Shown: positions 1-8,751 of the stretch, piece after piece
Layout: the number at the start of each line of letters is the position of its first letter
Numbering within the stretch: position 1 is the stretch's first letter
Assembly (NCBI GenBank): GCA_028868855.1
Contig: JAGWTR010000001.1
Location: forward strand, 248,001 to 312,000
DNA: 64,000 nt
From: Burkholderiales bacterium
GTDB taxonomy: Bacteria; Pseudomonadota; Gammaproteobacteria; Burkholderiales; Burkholderiaceae_C
Reading direction: 5' to 3'
Translations under genes and position numbers: made by a program
Notes under the pieces: model-generated
The model's input: the letters and a program-made list of their open reading frames with translations, nothing else
The model's database searches: none
Told to the model about the DNA's origin: nothing

Positions 1-725
1 GTCGGCATTGGGCTGGCGTGCCCGCCCTCCAAGACATCACCATGAGCCTCAAGGCGGGTGAGCGTGTGGCCCTGATCGGTCCCAGCGGTGGCGGCAAGTC
101 CACCCTGATCCAGATGATGGCCGGCGCGCTGCGCCCCTCGGCCGGGGTCATCGAAGTCAACGGTCGAGCGATGGCCGATTTCAGCTGGAGCGAGCTCCAG
201 CGTTACCGCTCGCAGTGCCGCATCGTTGAACAGCAAAGCCTGTTGGTGCCGCAATCGACGGTGCACCAGAATGTGCTGTCCGGTCTGTTGTCGACCTGGC
301 CGTGGCCCAAGGTCTTGCTGGCCTGGCTGTTTCCGATCGAACGTGCGCGGGTGCACGACGTTTTGGCGCAACTGGGCATGGCCCAGTATCAATGGGCCCA
401 GGCGGGCGAACTCAGCGGCGGCCAGATGCAGCGGGTGGCCATTGCCCGCGCATTGATTGCCGAGCCAGGCATTTTGTTGGCCGACGAGCCCACCGCCTCG
501 CTGGACCCCAACACCGCCAGGCTGGTGACCCAGCAGATCATTGATGCGGCCAAGGCCCGTCACATGTCCCTGGTTTTTTGTACGCATTGGTTTGACATCG
601 TCAAGCGCGACTGCACGCGGGTCATCGGCATCAAGGCGGGCCGGGTTTTGTTTGACCTGCCGCCAGACCAGGTCTCGCCAGACCAACTGGAGCAGTTGTA
701 TGCCGGCAGCAGCGAGCGAATTTGA
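1..725 (+). CDS. PhnC-type ABC transporter ATP-binding protein (5' partial)
   Basis: ATPase of a phosphonate/selenate-type importer, acting on the cytoplasmic face of the inner membrane. Visible motifs are Walker A GPSGGGKST, signature LSGGQMQRVAIARAL and Walker B LLADEPTASLD. A GTG at 18 could be read as a start. However, the frame stays open back to base 3 with residues RHWAGV directly before PALQDI, which is the usual N-terminal strand of this family, so the true start lies upstream of the window and the gene is truncated only by the window edge. The C-terminal end overlaps the permease gene, whose ATG is at 700, so the two are translationally coupled. The family is clear; the substrate is not. 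See the binding protein at 2388. Confidence 0.9.
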   Translation, partial: RHWAGVPALQDITMSLKAGERVALIGPSGGGKSTLIQMMAGALRPSAGVIEVNGRAMADFSWSELQRYRSQCRIVEQQSLLVPQSTVHQNVLSGLLSTWPWPKVLLAWLFPIERARVHDVLAQLGMAQYQWAQAGELSGGQMQRVAIARALIAEPGILLADEPTASLDPNTARLVTQQIIDAAKARHMSLVFCTHWFDIVKRDCTRVIGIKAGRVLFDLPPDQVSPDQLEQLYAGSSERI

Positions 726-2370
726 GCGACGCAAGCCATGGCGCCGCATCGCGCTGTGGCTGCTCATCGCCTTGTCGGTGGTGATCTGTCTGACCCTGAC
801 CGGCGCGCACCCAGGCAAATTGTTTGACCGCGAGGGTTTGGCCAATGCGGGCGACATCTTGGGTGGCCTGCGTCACCCGGATCTGTCGCAGGATTTCCTG
901 GCCCGTGTGCTGGACCTGTCTCTTGAGAGCCTGTTGATCGGCATGCTGGGCACGGTGTTGGCCGTGCTCATCGGCGTGGGCTTGGCCTTCTTTGCCATCC
1001 GCGTGCCGGACCTGCCGGACCCACCAGGCCAGCAGCCCACCCTGGTCCGACAGGGCGCGGCTGTGGCCCGCTGGCTTGCCCGCTTCATGCTGGGGTTTTT
1101 GCGAGCCATCCCTGAGATCGTCTGGGCCTATCTGTTTGTTCGCATGGTGGGCCTGGGCCCAGGGGCTGCGATTTTTGCGATCGCGCTGACGTCCGGCGGG
1201 GGCATCGGCAAACTCTATTCCGAGCTGGCCGAAGCCGTGGACCCTCGCACGGTCCGCGCCCTGCGGGCCACGGGGGCCTCACGGTGGGCCATCCTGTCGT
1301 TCGCGGTCTTGCCTCAAGTGCGTCGCCAGTGGATCGGCTACGCGTTGTTCCGGCTGGAATGCAATATCCGCAATGGCACCATCCTGGGCGTGGTTGGGGC
1401 AGGGGGCCTGGGCAGCGAAATCGCGCTGAGCATTCGCTACTTTCAATACGACAAACTGGCCACGACCTTGCTGGCCGTGCTGGCCTTTGTGGTCGTTCTG
1501 GAAGTCGTGAGCATGCAGCTGCGCCAACGCAGCATTCGCTGGTCGGGCGCGTTCGCCGGCATCGGCGCGGCCCTGGCCGTCGACCGACTGGACATTCCCT
1601 GGGCAGACCTCTGGTCCGCGCCGGGCGTGTCCCTGCTGTCATTTCAGAGCATGGCGCCCGACCGACCCTTCATCACGACGGTGCTGGCGCAAACCGGGGA
1701 CACGCTGATGATGGCGTGGGTCGCCACCGTGGCCTCGGCCATCGTGGCGTTTGTGCTGGCGCCCATGAGCGCGAGCCCCTTGATGTCGAGCAGCTATCTG
1801 CCGGACCCGCCAGGCCGCGCCCCTGTGGCCCAGCTACTCAAGCAGACCTTCAAATGGGCCAGCCGAGGCCTCCTGCAATTGACGCGGGCCATGCCTGAGC
1901 TGACGCTGGCGCTGGTGTTCGTGGTCTGGGTGGGCGGTGGCGCACTGGCCGGCATATTGGCCATTGCCGTTCACAACACGGGCGTCCTGGGTCGCTTGTA
2001 TTGCGATGTGTTGGAAGAGGTGGAGCCGGGCCCTGCGGCAACGATCCAGGCACAGGGCGCTGGTGCCTTGGCGACATTCTTGTTTGGCGTCTTGCCGCAA
2101 ATTCGTCCGCGCCTGGCGGCGTTTACCTTGTATCGTTTCGAGTGCAATGTGCGCGCCACCGTGATGGTCGGATTTGTGGGCGCCGGGGGCATCGGCGATG
2201 CCTTGAACACGGCGATCAGCCTTTTCCATGCGCGTGACCTGACGCTGCTGCTGTTCACCATGCTGGCCGTGGTGTCCGTGGTGGATGCCATCGGCGACCA
2301 CGTGCGCGTGCGGCTGTTGCGCGGCCAAGGTCAAAACGCCTCATCATCTTTGTTCATCCAACCCACTTAA
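700..2370 (+). CDS. Fused double-domain PhnE-type ABC permease
   Basis: Inner-membrane permease, about 556 residues, carrying two complete PhnE-like domains in one chain; PhnE is usually a single domain of about 260-280 residues that dimerises. Each half has the ABC permease coupling region followed by the same signature: R(L/F)ECN(I/V)R in the form FRLECNIRN and YRFECNVRA, then GVVGAGGLG and GFVGAGGIG. Domain 1 spans roughly residues 60-275 and domain 2 roughly 310-540. The ATG at 700 is preferred because it overlaps the ATPase gene by 26 bases; the open frame reaches back to 541, but that part is a shadow of the ATPase. It presumably forms the whole membrane channel with two copies of the ATPase. 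Substrate is inferred only. Confidence 0.88.
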   Translation: MPAAASEFERRKPWRRIALWLLIALSVVICLTLTGAHPGKLFDREGLANAGDILGGLRHPDLSQDFLARVLDLSLESLLIGMLGTVLAVLIGVGLAFFAIRVPDLPDPPGQQPTLVRQGAAVARWLARFMLGFLRAIPEIVWAYLFVRMVGLGPGAAIFAIALTSGGGIGKLYSELAEAVDPRTVRALRATGASRWAILSFAVLPQVRRQWIGYALFRLECNIRNGTILGVVGAGGLGSEIALSIRYFQYDKLATTLLAVLAFVVVLEVVSMQLRQRSIRWSGAFAGIGAALAVDRLDIPWADLWSAPGVSLLSFQSMAPDRPFITTVLAQTGDTLMMAWVATVASAIVAFVLAPMSASPLMSSSYLPDPPGRAPVAQLLKQTFKWASRGLLQLTRAMPELTLALVFVVWVGGGALAGILAIAVHNTGVLGRLYCDVLEEVEPGPAATIQAQGAGALATFLFGVLPQIRPRLAAFTLYRFECNVRATVMVGFVGAGGIGDALNTAISLFHARDLTLLLFTMLAVVSVVDAIGDHVRVRLLRGQGQNASSSLFIQPT

Positions 2371-2387
2371 AACAAGGAAGCCTCACC

Positions 2388-3254
2388 ATGTTCAAACGCT
2401 TTACCCAACTGACCCGCCTTTGTGTGCTGGCCATGGCCCCGCTGTTCGCGGCGGCCGTGCACGCGCAAGATGTAATCCGCGTCTCCGGCATCCCCGACGA
2501 AAACCCCACCGAGCTGGCGCGCAAATACCAGCCGCTGGTCGACCACCTGCAAAAGCACCTGGGCGTCAAGGTGGTCTATGTGCCCGTGATCGACTACGGC
2601 GCCGCCGTGTCGGCACTGGCGGCGGGCAAGGTCGACTTTGCCTGGCTCGGCGGCTTCACGCACGTGCAGGCCAAGGTCATGTCAGGCGCAACCCCCGTGG
2701 TCATGCGCGACATTGACCGCGAGTTCCAGAGCGTTTTCATCGTCAACACGGCCGCTGGCATCAGCAAGCCGGGAGACATGCGGGGCAAGAGTTTCACCTT
2801 TGGTTCGAAGAGCTCGACTTCGGGGCACCTGTTTCCACGCTACTTTCTGAGCACCAAGTTCAACATCGACGCGGACAAGGACTTCGCGGGCGCCCCGCTC
2901 TATAGCGGGGCCCACGATGCCACCGTGAAGATGGTCGAATCAGGCAAGGTTCAAGTCGGCGCCTTGAACATCGAGGTCTGGAACCGCATGTTGGCCGCCA
3001 ACAAGGTGGACAAGGCCAAGGTCAAGGTCATCTGGACCACGCCGCCCTTCGTGGATTACGTCTGGACTGCGCGCAAGGACTTGCCAGCGGCCACCGTTCA
3101 GAAGTTTGCCAATGCATTCTTGACGCTCGACCCATCAAAGCCTGAAGACAAAGTGGTGCTGGACCTGCAAGGTGCCAAGAAGTTTGTGGTAGCCAAGCCC
3201 GAGGACTTTCTGGTGATCGAGCAGGTGGGCCGCTCGACCGGTTTGCTCAAGTAA
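2388..3254 (+). CDS. PhnD-like periplasmic binding protein, putative selenate/phosphonate transporter
   Basis: Periplasmic solute-binding protein of 288 residues with a Sec signal peptide (basic MFKRFTQLTR, hydrophobic core, cleavage probably after VHA before QDV). The mature N-terminus has IPDENPTEL, then DYGAAVSALAAGKVDFAWLGGFTHVQA, and later the PhnD-family ligand loop SSTSGHLFP. From memory, the IPDENPTEL...WLGGFT pattern matches the subfamily annotated as putative selenate ABC transporter binding protein (TIGR04553) better than E. coli PhnD; that name rests on genomic context rather than biochemistry. It is 17 bases behind the permease gene with an AAGGAAG-like ribosome site, so it is the third gene of the operon. 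No phosphonate-degradation or selenium gene is visible nearby. Confidence 0.82.
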   Translation: MFKRFTQLTRLCVLAMAPLFAAAVHAQDVIRVSGIPDENPTELARKYQPLVDHLQKHLGVKVVYVPVIDYGAAVSALAAGKVDFAWLGGFTHVQAKVMSGATPVVMRDIDREFQSVFIVNTAAGISKPGDMRGKSFTFGSKSSTSGHLFPRYFLSTKFNIDADKDFAGAPLYSGAHDATVKMVESGKVQVGALNIEVWNRMLAANKVDKAKVKVIWTTPPFVDYVWTARKDLPAATVQKFANAFLTLDPSKPEDKVVLDLQGAKKFVVAKPEDFLVIEQVGRSTGLLK

Positions 3255-3294
3255 GGCCTGTAGTCCTTGTGCAAGCGCAGCCCTTAGGCCAGTG

Positions 3295-5679
3295 CTAGTT
3301 GCGAGGCGATCCAGCCCGCAGTGCTGAGAGCAGTTGACGCAGGCGTTGGCACTGCGCGGCGCTCAGGGGCAAAGGGCCGAGCACCTTGGCGATCAATGGG
3401 TCCAGGCGGCCCGTGGCCGGGCCGGGTGCTTGGCGCCCCTCCAGCGCGGCCTTCATGGCGAGCAGTTTGAACTCGCGTCGAGCCGCCTGGTGTTCGGCAG
3501 GTGAGGGTAGGTCGAGCATGATTTCAAGTTGCAGCAGCGCGGCGTCAGCGTCGCCATTGCTGTGGGCCTCCTGGCTTGTTTGGGCTTCGCGCAGGGTCAG
3601 GGTGTCCAGCAGCGCGTCGCAGTGGGCTTGCCAGAGGCGTTGAGCGTGCCCGGTGATGAGGGCTTGAGCGTCAGCGCGCGCGGCGCGGTATCGGGCGTCC
3701 AAGGCGGCGCCGTTCGCTCTGGAAGCTTCCCCGGCGTGGCGCCAGGCCGAATCGACTTCGGCCACGCTGCGTTTGATGTCGGCCAGGGGGGTGTCGACGC
3801 CTAAGTTTTCCAGGCGTTCGATGAGCGCGACGCGGGCGGTTTCGTTCTCTTTGAAGATCACGTCGCGGGCGCTGAAGGCGGCTTCGCGTTGGGCGAACAC
3901 GGCGTCGGTCGCGGCTTTGAAGTCGGTCCACAGTGCGGCTTCAATGGGGCGAGCCAGGGGCAGGGTGCGCGCGTGCTGCTGCCATTGCGCCTGCAACTCG
4001 CGCACTTGCGCGACCATTTCGCCGCCACGCGCGTCGGGGCTGAGCGCCTTCGCACGGGCCACCAGGGCTTGGCGTTGAGTCTGTGCCACGCGCCGTGCCT
4101 CTTTGAGTGGGGACTCCAGGCGCGCGAGGCTGGCGCTCATGCGTTCAAACAGCGTCTTCTGAGCTTTGCGCGGGGTGGTGTGTTCCACCGGGCCCAGTTT
4201 GCGCCAAGCCGTCTGAAACTGGTCAAGCGCGCGGATCACGTCCTTCCAGGGCGCGTGCTCGGCCGAGGTGTCGTCAAGCGCGGCGGCGGGTTCGCTGCCG
4301 TTGGGCAGCGGCGCCGCATCCAGCGCGTCCAGCAAGGCATGGCGCTGGGCGAGGTTGCTTTGACGCTCGGCCTCCATCTGCGCCAAATGCGCGGCCACCG
4401 GCAGGTAGGCAGCTTGGAGGGCCTTGTCAAAACGCTCCCACAGTGGCTGGCTGGTGGCGGCTTTGAGGCGATCAAGTTCTTTCCAGCGCCTGCGAAGATC
4501 GTCGATCGCTTCGGCATGTGCCTTGATCTGCATTGGGGGGGGGGAGCCTGCTTCTGCTGCGGTGGCCTTGGCCAGGGCTTCACTGTCAAGAACCAGCTCA
4601 TCGCGGGCGAGACCGCCTCCCCATTGCTGCCAGCCTTTCAAACGAGCGACTTCGGCTTGTGCAAAGGTCAGACGCGTGCGCTGCGCGGCCTCCAGGGGGC
4701 CCAGGGTGTCCAAGGCCGTCAGGGGCTGGTGGGCCTGCGCCACTTGACCCTCGGCCAGCGCCGCCTCGGCCTGAGACAAGAGGGCGTCGATGGCCGCCTT
4801 GGTGTCGGCCGTCATGCGCTGGGGCTTTTCTCGTGCGGGCGCGCGTTTGGCTGCTGGCGGCTCCGCTGTGGGTGGTTCCGTGGCGACTGGCTGCGGCAGC
4901 GGTTCAGGCTGCGCGACGGGTTCTTCCAGCATCGCGATGACGTCGCTTTGCGCGGACTGCAAGGAGGTGCGCAACACGGCCAGACCGGCATCGTCGGGCA
5001 TGGTGTTCAGTGCCTGTTGCACGGCGTCATGTGCCTGGGCGAGTTCATCGCTGCTTGGGCGCTTGGCGGCTGTCGTGAGACAGGTGGCATGCACTTGCGT
5101 GATTGTTTGCCGGGCTTGTGCCGTCCAGCGCTGGACGGTGGCTTTGTGTTCCGTGTGGGCCTGCAGGGTGGCGGTGAGCTTGGCCGACAGGGCCTCAAAC
5201 GCTGCCTGCTGGTCTGGCGAAATCAAGGCCGCGTCAAGTGCCTGCCAACTGCGGTCAAGCTCGACCAGGCGGTTGGCTGGAATCAAGGGTTCGCCGAGCA
5301 AGGCCGCGCCGTGGCGGAGAAGGTCGGCGGCGCGCTCGTTCGTCTCGCGCAGCGCTTTGACCTCGGCGTGGCGTTGCTTGGCCACTTGGTGCACCCGACG
5401 GTCATGGGTGCGGAACTCGCGTTCGGCCAGTTTCAGCGTGGTCTCCTGGGTCAGGGCGCGAACGGCGGCCAGCTTTACATCAACCGAGGGGGCGTCTTTG
5501 GCCAGTGCGAGCAGGGCGTTGTCATCGCCAAGCGCGCGGCTCACGCGGTCTGACCACACCGTGGCGTTGGCCTGACGCGCCTGCTTGGCCGACTCCGCGG
5601 CCTGCGCCGTCACCTGGGCGGTGGGCGTGGCGGCCACGGGCGTGGCAATTTTCTTCTTCTTGAAGATCCAGCTGAACAT
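3295..5679 (-). CDS. DUF349 domain-containing protein
   Basis: About 794 residues, soluble, Ala/Gln/Glu-rich and predicted largely helical. The chosen start (MFSWIFKKKKIATP) follows a purine-rich site; a 48-residue upstream in-frame extension looks non-coding. At least three DUF349 repeats can be seen, each beginning with a Trp-containing helix: LRRRWKELDRLK, FQTAWRKLGPV and LQAQWQQHARTL, spread over roughly residues 390-690. A Pro/Ala-rich linker near residues 255-300 separates an N-terminal helical part from the repeat region. DUF349 proteins have no agreed biochemical role that I can name with confidence, so no function is assigned. It is divergent from the diguanylate cyclase at 5930. Confidence 0.8.
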   Translation of the reverse strand: MFSWIFKKKKIATPVAATPTAQVTAQAAESAKQARQANATVWSDRVSRALGDDNALLALAKDAPSVDVKLAAVRALTQETTLKLAEREFRTHDRRVHQVAKQRHAEVKALRETNERAADLLRHGAALLGEPLIPANRLVELDRSWQALDAALISPDQQAAFEALSAKLTATLQAHTEHKATVQRWTAQARQTITQVHATCLTTAAKRPSSDELAQAHDAVQQALNTMPDDAGLAVLRTSLQSAQSDVIAMLEEPVAQPEPLPQPVATEPPTAEPPAAKRAPAREKPQRMTADTKAAIDALLSQAEAALAEGQVAQAHQPLTALDTLGPLEAAQRTRLTFAQAEVARLKGWQQWGGGLARDELVLDSEALAKATAAEAGSPPPMQIKAHAEAIDDLRRRWKELDRLKAATSQPLWERFDKALQAAYLPVAAHLAQMEAERQSNLAQRHALLDALDAAPLPNGSEPAAALDDTSAEHAPWKDVIRALDQFQTAWRKLGPVEHTTPRKAQKTLFERMSASLARLESPLKEARRVAQTQRQALVARAKALSPDARGGEMVAQVRELQAQWQQHARTLPLARPIEAALWTDFKAATDAVFAQREAAFSARDVIFKENETARVALIERLENLGVDTPLADIKRSVAEVDSAWRHAGEASRANGAALDARYRAARADAQALITGHAQRLWQAHCDALLDTLTLREAQTSQEAHSNGDADAALLQLEIMLDLPSPAEHQAARREFKLLAMKAALEGRQAPGPATGRLDPLIAKVLGPLPLSAAQCQRLRQLLSALRAGSPRN

Positions 5680-5929
5680 GGTGTGGTGCGTCTCGGTCGG
5701 GGCGAAGTTCAAAGTGTGCCCGTGTCTTGTGCAGGCGCTGGCCGAGATGATAGCCATCGCCAGGAAATGGTTGCGTATTCGATGATCCAAGGGCTGGAAA
5801 TAACCACCCTCATCCATGGCCAAAGGTGAATCTCCTGTGCGCCACTCAAGCCCGCGTGAGCGGGGGCTGGTCGACGTGGCCTCGCCAGCATGGGCTCAAG
5901 TGTTTCTTGCGGCTGCCGAAATTGATCGA

Positions 5930-7687
5930 ATGAACCATCCCTCCGAGCACCCTCGTGGTCTAGATGTGTCGCTGGCAGAGCAGGAATTGCTGGTGCCCCC
6001 CTCAGCGCATCGATCGCCCCGCCCGTCGGTCGCAGGCACCCGCTTTGCGTGGTTGCTGGACACTGACTGGAAGCAAAGGCTGCGGATTCAGCGCTGCCTT
6101 GGCGCTGCGGTGGCCTATTTGCTGGGTTGTCTGTTGATGCACATGGGGGTCGAACTGGGCCTTCTTCCTGGGGATGCGGTTTTTGCGATCTGCGGGGCCA
6201 TCGCGCTGACCGTCGTGGCGTTTTACGCCATGTTGCGCAGCGGGTTCAATCTGCTTTTTCGCGATGCATCGCTGACCATGCCCCAAATGATGATGGCCGT
6301 GAACTATGCGGCGTGGATCTATACATTGGGGGGGCCGTCGCGAGATGTGATTTTGCTGATTCTGGTGCCTTTGCTTTTTTTTGGGTTTCGCAACCTGCGC
6401 CCCTTGCAGGTGCGTGTGCTGGCCGGCTACACCATCCTGGCCATGGCCGTGGCAATGACCGTGCTGTTGAACTCGAAGCCGCATGTGTACGACATGGCAC
6501 AGGAGTTGTTGCGGTTCATGGTGGTGGCCGTCATCGGGGTGACGCTGTCGCAAGTGACCACCAATGACGCCGAAGAAACCTCCGGTATTTTGCACACCCT
6601 GATGGGGTTGGTCTTCACCCATGACCCCCGCCAGCGCTTGCGCATTCAGCGCTCCTTGGTGGCGGCGGCCAACTTTGTCATCTGCTCACTGGTGGTGGTC
6701 TACGCCGGCAGCATCGGCGCGGTGAATCAGCTTGCCGGGTCGGCCCTGGCCGTTTACATGATGATCAATTCGGCAGGGTTCTATGCCCTGCTGCGCAGTG
6801 GATTTAATCTGCGGTTTGCCGATCCGTCGCTGACCCTGCCACAAATTCTGGTGGCCATCACCTGTGTGGTGGGTGGTTACGCGATCATGCAAGAGTCTCG
6901 CGGCGCAATGCTCATGTTGCTCGTGCTGGTGCTGATGTTCAGTTTGTTCAATCTGACCGCCTCGCAAGCCCGGGCCGCGGCCTTCTTTGCCCTCATTACC
7001 CAGGGTTTGACGATGCTGGCCATGACCACGCTGGCCCCGCAGCGTTACCCGGCGCGGCAGGAGCTGATCAATTTCCTGTTTGCCTGCACTGTCTTGCCGA
7101 CCATTTCATTGCTGGCTGGCCAGTTGAGTGACTTGCGGGCGCGTTTGCGTGCACGCAAAGATGAGCTGGCGGTGGCGGTGGAGCGCATTCAAACGCTGGC
7201 CACCCGTGACGAATTGACGGGTTTGTTCAATCGGCGGCACATGGTTGAAACGCTGGCGCAGCAAAAGAAGTTCAGCGACCGGGGTGGGCGAATCTTTTGC
7301 ATTGGCATTCTCGATATTGATCACTTTAAGCGCGTCAACGATACCTACGGGCATGGCACTGGTGACGAGGTGCTGCGCAGTTTTGCCCAGGCTGTTCAGA
7401 AGGAACTGCGCGACTCCGATGTCGTGGCCCGCTGGGGTGGCGAGGAGTTTCTGCTCATGCTGACCGAATGCCGCATTGGTCAGGCCGACGCGATGGTTGA
7501 TCGCGTGCGCGAGGCCATCGCCAAGGTGCAGGTCTCTGGGCAGTATCCAGAACTGCGTGCGCCGTTTTCAGCCGGACTGGCAGAGCAGCGCTTCGATGAA
7601 GACATCGATGAGACCATCGAACGCGCTGACCAGGCCTTGTATCGTGCCAAACGCGGTGGGCGTAACCGGACTGTTCTGGCGGCCTGA
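5930..7687 (+). CDS. Diguanylate cyclase with tandem-duplicated membrane sensor
   Basis: Makes c-di-GMP from two GTP at the inner membrane. The C-terminal GGDEF domain starts at TRDELTGLFNRRH and has the active site RWGGEEF; RDSD five residues before GGEEF is an intact RxxD inhibitory site. Ahead of it are two homologous membrane modules. Module 1 (about 6068-6553) contains QRLRIQR and FYAMLRSGFNLLFRDASLTMPQ. Module 2 (about 6629-7126) contains QRLRIQR and FYALLRSGFNLRFADPSLTLPQ. Each has about five or six hydrophobic helices, followed by a short coiled coil. Related cyclases usually carry one such module. An alternative ATG at 5816 would add 38 residues with poor coding character; neither start has a clear ribosome site. 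Confidence 0.87.
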   Translation: MNHPSEHPRGLDVSLAEQELLVPPSAHRSPRPSVAGTRFAWLLDTDWKQRLRIQRCLGAAVAYLLGCLLMHMGVELGLLPGDAVFAICGAIALTVVAFYAMLRSGFNLLFRDASLTMPQMMMAVNYAAWIYTLGGPSRDVILLILVPLLFFGFRNLRPLQVRVLAGYTILAMAVAMTVLLNSKPHVYDMAQELLRFMVVAVIGVTLSQVTTNDAEETSGILHTLMGLVFTHDPRQRLRIQRSLVAAANFVICSLVVVYAGSIGAVNQLAGSALAVYMMINSAGFYALLRSGFNLRFADPSLTLPQILVAITCVVGGYAIMQESRGAMLMLLVLVLMFSLFNLTASQARAAAFFALITQGLTMLAMTTLAPQRYPARQELINFLFACTVLPTISLLAGQLSDLRARLRARKDELAVAVERIQTLATRDELTGLFNRRHMVETLAQQKKFSDRGGRIFCIGILDIDHFKRVNDTYGHGTGDEVLRSFAQAVQKELRDSDVVARWGGEEFLLMLTECRIGQADAMVDRVREAIAKVQVSGQYPELRAPFSAGLAEQRFDEDIDETIERADQALYRAKRGGRNRTVLAA

Positions 7688-7690
7688 GGC

Positions 7691-8734
7691 TCACCAGTCG
7701 TCGGTGTCGAGGGGGCGACCTTGCCCGCCCTCCTGCATGAGTTCAATTTGCCGACGCAGCAATTGGCTTTGCTCGCTCCAGTAGGCCGCCGTGCCGAACC
7801 AGGCGAAGGCGGCCGGGAAGGCGGGGTCGCTCCAGCGGCGGGCCAGCCAGGCGCTGTGGTGAATGATGCGCAGGGTGCGCAGCGGCTCAATCAACTGCAA
7901 CTCGCGCCAATCGAAATCGGCGAATGACTCATAACCTGACAGCAGGGCGTTGAGTTGCTGCTGGCGCTCGTGGCCATCGCCACTGAGCAGCATCCACAGG
8001 TCTTGCATGGCCGGGCCCATGCAGGCGTCGTCCAGGTCGACGAAATGTGGTCCCTCGGGGGTCCACAGCACATTGCCGACGTGGCAGTCGCCGTGCAGGC
8101 GGCGCAGCTTCAAGCCATCAATCCGATCAAAGGCGGCCTGGGCCAGATCCAGGGCCTGATCGGCCACCGACACCCAGACGGCGCGCTGCTCAGGTGACAC
8201 CACCCCATGCTCGACCACCCAGTTGCGGGCGGCTCTGCCGGTGTGGTCAACGTTCAGCGTGGTGCGGTGTTGAAAGCGCCGGGCGGCGCCCACCGTGTGC
8301 AGTCGGGCCAGGAACCGGCCCAGACGTTCCAGCACCTCGGGATCTTCGAGTTCGGGAGAGCGTCCGCCGCGGCGCGGGGTGACGGCCACGCGGATGTCGC
8401 CCAACACGCCCAGCGTGGGCGGCGAGCCCAGGCATCGCACTGCGGTGTCGAATTCGGTGTCGCCCATCAGGGGCAGCGGGGCCACGGCCGGCACTTCGGC
8501 GGCCAGCAGTTCCTGGGCAAAGGCGTGTTCTTCGAGAATTTGCTCGTTCGTCCAGCGCCCTGATCGGTAGAACTTGGCGATGACGTAGCCGGCGTCTTCC
8601 AGTCCAACCTGAAAGACGCGGTTTTCGTAGGAGTTCAGTTGCAGCAGGCGGCCGTCACTGTGCACGCCCACCGCTTGCAGGGCGTGAAGCACTGCATCGG
8701 GGGTCAGATTGGCGTAGGGGGTGTCCGAAGTCAT
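7691..8734 (-). CDS. srkA: Stress response kinase A (SrkA/YihE family)
   Basis: Aminoglycoside-phosphotransferase-fold Ser/Thr kinase of 347 residues, cytoplasmic; the E. coli relative has 328 residues and protects against stress-induced death. The N-terminus shows LNSYENRVFQVG and YVIAKFYRSGRWT (ATP-binding lysine), followed by EEHAFAQELL. The catalytic loop is HGDCHVGNVLW, and HFVDLDDA supplies the metal-binding aspartate. Start MTSDTPYANL is chosen because TAAGAT-GGGGG-ATG stands directly before it; a longer upstream open frame runs into the HDOD gene and is not coding. It ends only three bases after the convergent cyclase gene. Confidence 0.9.
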   Translation of the reverse strand: MTSDTPYANLTPDAVLHALQAVGVHSDGRLLQLNSYENRVFQVGLEDAGYVIAKFYRSGRWTNEQILEEHAFAQELLAAEVPAVAPLPLMGDTEFDTAVRCLGSPPTLGVLGDIRVAVTPRRGGRSPELEDPEVLERLGRFLARLHTVGAARRFQHRTTLNVDHTGRAARNWVVEHGVVSPEQRAVWVSVADQALDLAQAAFDRIDGLKLRRLHGDCHVGNVLWTPEGPHFVDLDDACMGPAMQDLWMLLSGDGHERQQQLNALLSGYESFADFDWRELQLIEPLRTLRIIHHSAWLARRWSDPAFPAAFAWFGTAAYWSEQSQLLRRQIELMQEGGQGRPLDTDDW

Positions 8735-8751
8735 CCCCCATCTTACGAGGC

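Noticed and set aside
5816..5929. Upstream ATG of the duplicated-sensor cyclase
   Set aside because: The added 38 residues are Arg/Ser/Pro-rich with poor coding character; kept only as an alternative start.
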